Origin: Siphonodentalium dalli
Lineage: Eukaryota > Mollusca > Scaphopoda > Gadilida > Siphonodentaliidae
Direction of reading: 5' to 3'
Length of the DNA stretch: 64,000 nt
Assembly: GCA_032622095.1 (NCBI GenBank)
Contig: CP136061.1
Coordinates: forward strand, 48,183,797 to 48,247,796
In this document: positions 54,176-64,000 of the stretch, piece after piece
Layout: each line of letters starts with the position of its first letter
How positions within the stretch are numbered: the stretch's first letter is position 1
Notes under the pieces: model-generated
What the model saw: the letters and a program-made list of their open reading frames with translations, nothing else
The model's database searches: none
Told to the model about the DNA's origin: nothing
Made by a program: the position numbers and the translations under genes

Positions 54176-54445
54176 TCATGTGTTTGACATTTGTAGAATG
54201 AGGTGACAAGAAGGTGAATTTAACAGCGGGCTAGCACCACCAAATTCACACTCTGTGTACCTCATTCTGCTCATTCCTCATCTTCTGGGACGTATCTATA
54301 GTGTCAAATTAACACTGGTTTAAGTTACGTGTCCCCTTGTGTTCAGTTTGCAGAAGATAAATTGCATAATCGAGGTGACTAATGGGTGAACATCATCAAC
54401 TTCAACATCTTTCTGAAAATGTCAGACACACTAAATTCAGGCTTG
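54176..54445. mobile_element. Multi-hairpin MITE (GAGGTCAC family), copy 3, internally shortened
   Basis: 'tagaatgaggtgac', 'aattcacactctgtgtacct' and 'ataatcgaggtgactaatgg' match copies 1 and 2, and the end is 'tgtcagacacac...caggcttgg'. The second foldback arm is missing. Confidence 0.6.
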
Positions 54446-54564
54446 GTATGTTACTCCATTCACAGAATATGATTGCCGATGGAAATTCCTTAACTTGACG
54501 CGAAAATATGCCAATATATTTGAATCAACAAAGTTCACTGAAAAAAAACAAAATATTGTCCATC

Positions 54565-54695
54565 AATATCCCCCCTGAGTCTTTCAATATGGGGTCGGTA
54601 TCATTCTAAATTCTAGGTGATCCTGAACGTCCATCAATATCCCCCTGTGTCTTTCAATATTCCGTCGGTATCACTCTAAAACTAAGTGAACCTGA
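54565..54695 (+). repeat. Two-copy tandem duplication, about 66-75 bp
   Basis: 'gtccatcaatatcccccctg..gtctttcaatat..ggtcggtatcattctaaa' is followed by a near-identical second copy. Confidence 0.75.
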
Positions 54696-55094
54696 TATCA
54701 ATTCATCTTCTGTTAGTAGATCTCTTTCTCTTTTCTCATTGGCTTATAATCTCGCAGGCCAGAACGATAACTTATATTATCAGTTTATTCGCTACAATAA
54801 GGTATCTTCGCGGGGTTGTATATCAATTAGTCCGCCATAACGAGTTGATTGAAGATCAGAAAAGTTAACAAGACTTGAATACCAATCTCAGGGACCTAAA
54901 AGGTTGTGATAACCAATTTGTCTTCCAAGTCATTCAGTAGGATAACGAATAACCCTTTACCCAACAAACCGGCCAAAAACGCCCAAATAAAGCTTCAACA
55001 GCCTAAAATATCTTCGGTCTGTCTCAATAACACAATACAAATATGGATATCATTGGAACCGGTTCATTGACCACATTATGATGGTTACAGTTAT

Positions 55095-55312
55095 GCCCTG
55101 TGCCAATGCATTCTCTTATATATGCGAGTCGACCATAGGTCGCCTCGCATATATAAGAGAATGCATTGGCCTAAAAAAAATCTTTTAACACTTTTTACCA
55201 TTTTTTCTTACAACAATTTTATAATTTTTTCTTACATTTTTATCATTTTTAATATGTTAAGCCAATGCATTCTCTTATATATATATAAGATAATGCATTG
55301 GCACAGGGCCGT
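55095..55312. repeat. Pair of long hairpins (ATGCATTCTCTTATATA family)
   Basis: The first hairpin has arms of about 33 bp starting gccaatgcattctcttatat, with a short loop at 'ataggtcgcc'. A T-rich spacer and a second palindrome with the same arm follow. The outermost sequence gccctgtgccaatgcatt is itself inverted at the two ends. Related to 22717-22796. Confidence 0.75.
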
Positions 55313-57160
55313 TGTTGGGTAAAGGGTTAAAAGGTACTTTGGCGTGTAAACTAAATAATTTGTTTATGAAATAGCACACAGTTAACATCGTTATGCGTCA
55401 CAGCGAAGTATTGTGTCATCAATGATTCAGTGTGTCATTTTATTTCAAATGGAATATGATTAAGTCCAATCTTGTAAAGAAATGATATTTTAAATCGAAG
55501 TTACATATTCCCTAATAAGATACTCATACACTGAACTACAAGGTATATCCCTATCTATTCACAAAATGGTACATTTAAGAGCCACCCTATTTATATTTTA
55601 TTATTCCAGTACGAAATAGTGCAAGTACGTGTTTAAACGTTACTCTTAATCCGGAAGTTTGCATGTCCCACAAAGACACAAACGATTTAAGGTAGGATTC
55701 CCCTAAATTATGCCATGAGAAAAAAAAAATGACCACATGTTGAAATAGGGGGACCTGGAGAGTTCCCAAGCTCAGATATTGTATAAATCGGTAATCTGAA
55801 GTCATAACCGAGACTGAAAAAAAATTCAACGGTGTTTTTGGTGGAGAAAATGCTATTTGAATTTTTTTTATGACAAAATCACAAATCCTTTAATTTTCAT
55901 TATTTTGGCCAAATTATCCAGCGGTATTGTCAATCAGACACCGTAAATCAATTATACGATAGTATGGTCAAGTTACTATGTGCTATTATTGTAGAAATAA
56001 GATTTGCAAGTTGGAAGAAATTGTTACTATGGGGACGCCATTTTGATTGAATCATGATCACGTGACAATGAACAACATTAAAAAAAATTGAAGTCGGGCG
56101 GGAACGAATCATTGTAAATATTCTGACTTCCTTCAGTTCTAATTGTTAATTGTGTATGTCACTTTAATTGTGAGATATTTTCTCGTTCATTCATGGACAT
56201 GTGAGGGGAGGAATGTGTCTCGGGATCGCAATAATTGTTTAGTTATTAGCGCTTTGTCATTAGTCAACACTACGTGTTTACACTTAAAAATACAGTTTAC
56301 AGACAGCGATTTCACGTGCGGACTGATTTGTCACATGTACGTATAGTCTCTTTGAATTGTTCGTGCATTCGAATCAATATTCAATCGCAATAACTTTAAT
56401 ATCATTCGTATCATGAGCTGGTTATTGTAATGTGTCACTATATTTGTGAAATAAGTTCAAATAACCAGTGACCACCGCCCTATATATCATCGAACAGGTT
56501 AATTCGCGAAGTGGAAAGTGTGTGATTCGGCTTGTCAAAGCATGGATGTTTGGGTTACATCGTAATATCGTTCTGTTTGGATTGGAATTAATCATCTATA
56601 TTCGCATTCAGGTGAGTTCAGTGTATTCGTAAACTGTTATCTAATAATTAGTATACTGATTTGTTGCCATATATTAGTTTGGGAGCGTTTTGTCAATGTT
56701 CTAGTCATCGCCAGAACAAACACAACATTTTGACAGTTCGGAATTCCAATCGGTTGACATTTTGACCACGTGATCCATTCACATCTGAGATGAGTGACCA
56801 AACTTGATTGCTAATTGGTCTATGTAAGTGTACATGTACATTTCAAAGACCAATTGGAACCCTATTGTTTCCGCCCTGAAAATGAAGCATTTGACCCCGC
56901 AGATCGATTGAGTATAAAAGGTAAATCAATGTCAAATTTTATCAATCTTTTTGATTGGCAAATTTCTTATCCAAATATTTCGTTTAGAAAGTAGTGTATG
57001 TTGTATGTGTTTATGTGTAGGGATGTATGGAACACATAATGCCAGTGTCTGGATCAACCAGCTATCGTTCGTCTGTCTGTCCGTCCGTAGACAATTGCTA
57101 TCGACACGATAACTCAAGTACCGGTATAATTTATCGGATCTTGTTAAAATTTTATGTACA
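55313..57160. other. No recognised gene
   Basis: AT-rich. The frames seen are short and without family features. Confidence 0.4.
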
Positions 57161-57164
57161 TGTT

Positions 57165-57515
57165 TATGATGACACACCCCTCACCTGTATAGTTTTTGTA
57201 TCGATCGGTTTATAAATTATTAACACTTTACAGATTGCATTCACAAATGCCAAATTGGCATGTGCTATCTGATACCATACTAGTATCAGCATATAAACCT
57301 ATTTACTTTGTGTCCGATTGTGTTCCTATTTAATTCATGTATGATGACACACCCCCAGTGATCCCCTCACCTGTGTATTTTTTTCTACCGCATCGATTCA
57401 TTGATCTGTTTAGAAAATAATTAACCCTTCACGTACACACATGCTATCTGATGCCATACTACTAGTAGTAAGTCAAACATATTTCTTCTGCCTCAAATTT
57501 CTTACCTAGGTTTTT
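57165..57515 (+). repeat. Two-copy diverged tandem duplication, about 175 bp
   Basis: 'gatgacacacccc..cctcacctgt..catcgat' through 'catgctatctgatgccatac' occurs twice, at 57165 and 57342. Confidence 0.6.
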
Positions 57516-57599
57516 CTTATCACATTCTTCATCTGTACATACAACATGTTTTTTTATATTGTGTAATTAACCATTTTTGCTTTTGTTTTTACTTAAAGA

Positions 57600-57740
57600 G
57601 TTCACACATGTTGCTATGACTCGAACATTTTTCATCTGATCGACACCATATTTGGTATGTAAATTAATCACACCACAATGCAGATCAAGTTCGAATATGG
57701 GTTTGATCCGATATATTTTATAGTACATGTACATCCATGT
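57600..57740 (+). repeat. Satellite-like repeat fragment
   Basis: 'accatatttggtatgtaaat', 'atgcagatcaagttcgaata' and 'tgggtttgatccg' match one unit of 3300-3975. Confidence 0.55.
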
Positions 57741-58595
57741 GAAACTTGGTATGGATGATAATTTTAAAATGTTTCTACAGTCAATGCATCAACTGGGCTT
57801 AGTCGGGTGACTACGATATAACGGGTCGCTCCTGTCCTCCGGCTGGAAGTGCCATTTTAATGGCATCGTTGTTCAATATGCGAAGGGGTAAACTGCTCGA
57901 GACCCCATTGTAGATCATTCCATTCTATGTTCCAGTTGTGATGAATTGAACGAAAGCATTGTGTGCATAAAATGACTCGACCTGAATCATCCGATATCTG
58001 ATCTCGAAACCAAACTAAGCAACTATTTGATGCTATATGTTATATTGTTTATTTACAGGTACCGTACTAAATTATAATGTTTTACTGGTCAAATACAATA
58101 TTATTTTGATAAAAAACGTGTTTTGCGGCTGAAGGACCACGTGCAACCCCTTGCCTATACATTACATATACCGTACATGTATCAGTAAATGATCCAGGGA
58201 TTTTTGGGGACATTGTTATCGGGGAATGATCTGCCAAAAGCATATCCAAAAGGCCTGAGCAGGGAAGTTCTGGAGGGGGTGTCCCCCTGCTGATGGTTGG
58301 GTCTGGCGGTTGTCCCCCTGAACTGTTTTGTTAAATCCATTGTATTGAGAGTTTAATTTGTCAAGAGTAACTTCGGATATTTTTATATATGTATGGGATT
58401 GTAAATGATTATAAGTTATTGTCAGATATCTTTTGGTTCAATGGATTATGATTATCCTGCTTGAAATGAGATTTACCAGTACCGTTTAATATCACTCTAC
58501 GGTATTAAATTCATATATTAGGCTATTTTATAAGAGAGACACTTTATACATGTACATATAATATACTACATGTAGTAGTGCAGAAACAATGTATA
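57741..58595. other. No recognised gene
   Basis: No open frame, array or foldback supported. Confidence 0.4.
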
Positions 58596-59046
58596 TTAAA
58601 GGTACTCAATCCGATCAGAGGATCCTATATTACCATTTCTTTGGCTTTGGGGGTAAAACATATTTGATTCGAGTCAAGGAACCCATCAAACAAAGCTCAG
58701 AGTTATTAGATATTGATTTTTGAAATTTTTTATTTTCCCGAGATCAGTACTAATAATTGCCCATAACTTCGTAATTTGCCCGAGATGTGTACACCAGAAA
58801 CACTATTCAAACAGACAAGGATGGATAACTCTAAAATCAAGTGGTAATAATAGCGCAATTTTGACAGAGAACATCCTTTTGACGCCATGTTCTGGGACCG
58901 AAAAAATAGAAATAACAAAACTTCAAATATCGATAATCACCCTGAGTGTTGATTGGTAGGTTTCTCGACTCGAATCAATTATTTTTTACCCCCAAAGCCA
59001 ATGAAATAATAATATAGGACCCTCTGATCGGATCGAGTACCTTTAA
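58596..59046. mobile_element. TTAA-flanked foldback MITE, copy 3 (451 bp)
   Basis: The best-preserved copy. The left arm (TTAAAGGTACTCAATCCGAT, cagaggatcctatattac, ggctttgggggtaaaacata) pairs with the right arm over about 90 bp, ending GATCGAGTACCTTTAA. No coding capacity. Confidence 0.8.
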
Positions 59047-59765
59047 GTTAGTAATTACTATTAGTATTAATCTCTATGTTAATTATTAATTTGGTATTAT
59101 CGAGATTCCACATAATAACCATGTTGTATTGATCAAATTGTCACTGTTCCTGCACTGTATTGTGTAATTTCACTTGAATTTGATTGAAATACGGAAGTAG
59201 CTGAATGGTAACAAACCTGAACTCAAACTATTGGAAGTTTTCACAGATGAAAGCCAAACATGCTGTACAATATGATTCCAACCATCTTTTTGTAAAATAA
59301 ATGTCTTATGTCAATATACTGGTACCGGTATATAAATGTTTGTTATGATATGAATTGGGACCTGAATTAACAAAACCATTTTGTTTTGTTTTGGCACCTG
59401 CAGTTTGGGTGCCCGCATCGGTATGAAAACTGGCTTTGATAGGTCCCTGTTTTTGTAAAAACAGACACACTCGCCTTGCATTAGAAGACATTTAAATGAT
59501 AATAATGGCAATTATTCGCAATGGGTTTATTTAAGAAATTTGCTAAATCAGCAAACAGCAATTTGGCAAATAAATTTGCGCCAAACACTGACAATGGGTG
59601 TTCTTACACAAAAGGTATTCAGTGATATGTGTGCTGAAATATTCTTAAATATATATCTGAAAACTCTCTGGACCCAGCACCGAGTACCAGATTGAACTAC
59701 AAGTAGACACATGTGATAACCACAAACTGGCACAAATTTACAGTCCTGATTCTGATACTCAGAGA
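59047..59765. other. No recognised gene
   Basis: Overlapping minus-strand frames of 60-88 codons lack any family signature. Confidence 0.4.
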
Positions 59766-59769
59766 CGTG

Positions 59770-60680
59770 GATACAGGGGGGGGTTGGGGGGAGGGGGTGT
59801 TTCACCCCCCCCAACTTTGGTCAAATTTTTCATACCTGCCAAAACATTAGTTGGAAATTTCACACCAACAATAGGTTGAAAATGTTCTTGTAGTTTGATA
59901 ATAGAACAATTTATTGGGGGAATTTATTGTTTTTGGACCAATATTTGCATATGTTCCTATTTTTGGTCAAAAATATGGACAGAAATGGTCATCAGTTGGA
60001 AATTTTCCAACCTTAGGGGGGATGACAGGTTGGAAATTTCCAACACTTGGAAAGCTTGGCTCCTGGTCCCTCCCCCGTGGCCAGTCAAAAACTTATAGTT
60101 AATTTAAGAAAACAATATTGTCATACATTTGGTCAACATTGTCATTGGAATTGTCATCAGTTGGAAATTTTCCAACCTAAGTCGGGGTGTAGGGTTTGAA
60201 ATTTCTAACAGTAGGAAGGCTTGAGGCTAGTCTAGATGTTAGGATTTTGCGACTTTCTTGTTCAGATTTCAAAATTTTCGCACACCGGGCGCGGTGTGTC
60301 ATTGCCCCGTCCCCAAAACAATATTTTACTACATTTGGTCAAACTTGTGGACAGAAATGGTCATCAGTTGAAGAATTTTCCAACCTGAGGGGGAGTATGA
60401 GGTTTAAAATTTCCAACACTGTAGCTGTGTGCATTTGTCTGGAATTAGGCCACTAGTTGTTTTTTTTGGCAATTTTCAGGTTAAAATATCTGAATGTTCT
60501 CATACCGGGAATATAGAACCATGGCTTATGAATATATAGGAAATTAGGCCTGACTGAGGTGCAAGGGGGGGGGGTGCAAATGGAATTATGCAAAAACTTG
60601 TGTTGGTCTGATGCTGACTCAAGGGGGTGGAGTTGGAATTTCCCAAGGTGGACACCCCCCCCCATCGAAGACCTTCTAGC
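59770..60680. repeat. Dispersed GGAAATTTCC-type repeat, copies 4-6 in tandem
   Basis: Three successive passages of 'ggtcatcagttggaaatttt' / 'ccaacct..gggg' / 'ggtttgaaatttc', bordered by G and C homopolymers (e.g. ttcacccccccc, gtggacaccccccccc). It is the longest representative of this family in the window. Confidence 0.65.
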
Positions 60681-61790
60681 CGCGTCCCTGCAGTGATACT
60701 ATACTAATCTAAAATATGCTAATAACAAATGGCCACATTTAAAGCATAATTGTACCACAAATATGCATTGCCATTACGCCTCTTGGTGTAATTATAATGT
60801 CAACTTTCTCAGGAGGTGTTGTGCGGAATATATACCGGATATTCGTAGTATCTGACCTCTGGATTATGAGACTTTCGGATTATTGGGTATTCGGAATAAA
60901 AAGCTACATAACAATAGCCCGACAGACAAACAAAACAGAAATGAGTTTTATTTATTAGTATTATTATATTGTATTGTTTTGTAGCGTACTGCTCCTTTAT
61001 TGATGTTTATGCAAATATATTGTGTCGTCTAGTATTGGGTAATGGGTACGGGTACACACAAAACTCATTTTTTCACATTCCGTTACGTAAATTATGATCT
61101 AATGGAACTGGACCGGGTTCTAACAAACGGGAACGTAATTCGAGATTCCAAACTGTACTGTGTTGTTGTATGGTTGTTGTTGTATGGTCGTGGTGGTAGT
61201 GGTGGTGGAGACGTTGTATGTGCACGGAGTCGATCACTACAATATAATACAGTTATTACTGGAATCACGTTCAGAAAGGACGTCTTACTTGTCGCACATC
61301 CATTTGAGTAATTCATATAACCCAAATCGATTTTAAAAGTGATAATTATGGTCTTCCATATATGTCGGTAGCTGCACTCGCCGCAGTTGACCTTTGCACT
61401 TTGGTGCGGATAACGAATAAATCGATAAAATGGATTCCGACTCCACATGTTTTGTGGGTTTGGTGAATTCGGTTGTATGGGTATTGCAGGTGGAAAACGT
61501 TAAATGGAATTGTTGTCGGGACACGTGGTCATCTGTCACTTAGTTATTTTTTGGGGTGAAATGTGGTTTCGCGTTGTTTGCGTACGAATGCCAAAGGCTA
61601 TTTTCCAAGACATTTTTCACCCACTTAGAATACATTAATGCGGAAAGTGCAACTGGTTTCCGATACTCCAAACCTGGACCTACATTTTGATATATCACTT
61701 TAGTCTGTGCTCGCAGTTATCGTCAAGAACGAGCCTCCGAACCTAGCCCACCCTCATCGACAATGCATATTCCCAAATTTAGGGGAATCC
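60681..61790. other. No recognised gene
   Basis: Includes a short (GTT/GGT)n stretch near 61160-61210. A minus-strand frame of 118 codons at 61092-61448 has no family signature. Confidence 0.4.
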
Positions 61791-61807
61791 TACCTTAATG
61801 TTGTATA

Positions 61808-62440
61808 TTTGTGAAAAATAGCATGTCTCAAAACAACCCAAATTATTCCATCAGTTGACTTTTTGTGAAAGTTAACATATCTCAATGGGGCCAAAGTGTG
61901 TCACATGTTGTCAATTTCAGAAAAATACCATGTCTATAAGAGACCCGAAATATTTCATATGTTGTCTGAAAAATAGCATGTCTCAAAAGGACCCAAATTA
62001 TTTTCATATGTTATCTATTTGTGAAAAATGGCAAGTTTCGAAATGATCCAAATTATTTCATATGTTATCTAATTGTGAAAAATTGCGTCTCAAAAGGACC
62101 CACATCATTGCATTTGTTGCATGTTTAAAAAAAAAGCAGGTCTCAAAAGGACACAAATTATTCCATAAGTTGTCTATTTGTGGAAAAGAGCATTCTCAAA
62201 ATTACCCAAATTATTCCATATGCTGTCTATCTGTGAAAAAGCATCTCTCAAAGGGACCCAACTATCTCATACGTTGCCCATTTGTGAAAATTTGCATGAC
62301 TCAGAAGGACCCAACGTTTTCCATATGTTGTCTATTTGTGAACAATGACATCTCTGAAATGGACTCATATTACTTCATATGTTGTCTATTTTGAACAAAA
62401 AAGCATTTCCCAAAAGGACCCAAATTATTTCATGTGTATA
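61808..62440 (+). repeat. About 53-bp minisatellite, 12 diverged units
   Basis: The unit reads close to 'tttgtgaaaaatagcatgtc' + 'tcaaaaggacccaaattatt' + 'tcatatgttgtcta'. Units differ by 10-30 percent by eye, so the array is old. The open frame at 62062-62394 is a product of the repeat. Confidence 0.85.
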
Positions 62441-64000
62441 ATAACTATAAATATTTATGCACCTTGATTACTCAATTTGTGTGGAAACTAGGCAGATTAA
62501 AAACAAATAAGCCAAACAAAATGGAACTTAGCCTCAACATTTTTTATTTTCCAAGAATTCTAAAACTTTGTAATCATAAGTAATGTAGTAAAATCAGAGC
62601 AATCAGATTCCATCTTCCCAGACAGGCGTCGAATAAAACAACAGCTAGCAATGGTAATACACAATCGGACATAAAACATGCGTGAATTGTGTGCAATACC
62701 TGAATATGGTAATGCACAATCGGACATAAAACCAATTTAATAAAAAAGAAACAAAAAACAAAGATAACTTTAAATATTGATACCCGAAAAATTTACTAGC
62801 CTAGTTCCAACTTACAGATTTGAGAGCCAATGGTTCTAATGTATATACACAATCCATTACCTCCAAATTAATTTATCCTGTACTGTACTCGCATACAAAA
62901 CGTAACATCTATATTATGCCCACGTAACAATCTACAAGTCTCTAAATAAAGAGATAAAAATCCACTGTTATAGTTATAAAATTTGTATCAGCGTGTATGA
63001 ATGGTCGATGACACGGGATACAACCCAAGTGTGTGTTACTGACAACCTCACGTATGAGTAAAAACCTCTCAAATACTACAAGGAACTTCGGGAAAATTCC
63101 CAAACACACTAAACTATCCCCCATTAATTTCTAGTTATGAAACGCTACTGTTAAAACCTTGAAAAACCTCTCTATTATGAGGCTTGACCCTCTCTTAATG
63201 GACACAATAATGGGTATAATGGGTACAAAAGTATTTGATACATGAATATATAATATCATTTGAAATAAAAATCAGACAAACCTAGTTGTTTAAGACCATG
63301 TAGTATAGTACAGAAAATACAAATATCACGAAACGTTTCAAAAGATTTCGCTACGTTCTTAGACCTCAGAAATATGTTCATCCCAAATTAAACGATTCCT
63401 GACAGTGGATTGTGGGGTTACTAACGCCGGTCTTTGGAAATTGAGAAATAGGGGTGGTTTGCAATGTATACTATATCAGCGTATGTTGGAATAGTGGTAA
63501 ATATTTACAAAATGTGTGGAAAAGATCAGTTCAATCAAGAATATTGCATTTCCATGCGATGTACAGTTAAGTGTAACTCCTAGACGTAAACTAACGTGCA
63601 TCAAATTACAAACAGATCGATTGCATTCCCTGCTAAAAAGGAAGCACCCTTCCTTGTATAACCCGCACGCAGTTGATACTTCGTCGGCCTACAGGACACG
63701 ACAGTCTCGTGCAAAATCACGATTTGATGTGTGTCACACTCGTATATATAACTGTTTCGATATAGTAACCAAGTCAATACCACAAAGCAGACAGTATCTG
63801 CATAACAGCCGAAATGATTCTCAATTAAGAAACAAGGGGCGGGGTACCATAGGGGAGGGCGATGTTAAGCTCCAAAGACATTAATACATCATACACGCTG
63901 ATAACTACTAAAATTGCGAGTTCAGTGGATCACGATGCAACAATTACATGCACACATGTAAAATGATAGGATATTATATAACATGCCAGTGTTAGCGCCA
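62441..64000. other. No recognised gene
   Basis: 'acacaatcggacataaaac' is duplicated at about 62660 and 62711. A plus-strand frame of 122 codons at 63516 is basic and Ser/Arg-rich but has no recognised domain or splice context. Confidence 0.4.

Noticed and set aside
63516-63884. 122-codon plus-strand frame as a gene
   Set aside because: No recognisable domain, no splice context, and a composition typical of chance frames.

Overview
This window comes from an animal genome, most likely a marine invertebrate. It has split genes with GT-AG introns, CCHC-type retroelement proteins, AATAAA signals, foldback MITEs and many minisatellites. Penelope, Ngaro/DIRS-type, Ty3/gypsy and LINE elements occur side by side, and the dispersed ATGATAACTTTAG / CCAAATTTGGTATG repeat is of a kind I associate with lophotrochozoans. 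The phylum is an inference only. There are no bacterial features.

The one recognisable host gene runs right to left on the minus strand. Four short exons (52760-52868, 37984-38117, 20246-20418, 16190-16345) join in compatible phases (0, 2 and 1 at the three junctions). They encode two ankyrin repeats followed by the linker that precedes the channel domain in TRPA-type cation channels. The 5' ankyrin exons and the transmembrane exons were not found and probably lie outside the window. About 36 kb of the window is therefore intron of this gene.

Each intron seen carries a retroelement. Intron A-B (14.6 kb) holds a complete, very young Ty3/gypsy element (41909-50298). Its 748-bp LTRs differ at one visible site, it has a 4-bp target duplication (GTTT), and a textbook -1 frameshift signal lies between gag and pol. 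The copy also carries an Asp-to-Tyr change in RNase H and a one-base shift inside integrase. Intron A-B also holds a 2-kb minisatellite that abuts the splice donor of exon A; many of its units carry donor-like GTAAG sequences. Intron B-C (17.6 kb) holds a Penelope-like element (RT tail at 22797-23361, GIY-YIG endonuclease at 31666-32088) split by an 8.3-kb tyrosine-recombinase retrotransposon (23363-31665). That element has split direct repeats and gag, RT-RNase H and recombinase genes on the minus strand. Intron C-D (3.9 kb) holds a decayed LINE (about 17330-19798).

Outside the recognised exons, the left end (3982-12221) holds two copies of an exon-like duplicated unit. One copy is interrupted by a LINE of about 5.3 kb (4509-9857) with ORF1a, an RRM-like ORF1b and an endonuclease-RT ORF2; the other serves as the empty site. 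A 24-unit, 54-bp minisatellite lies at 14204-15499. The right end (52.9-64 kb) is mostly non-coding, with foldback MITEs, hairpins, tandem duplications and a GGAAATTTCC-rich dispersed repeat. Splice sites, element boundaries and repeat families were read by eye; no alignment or database search was run.
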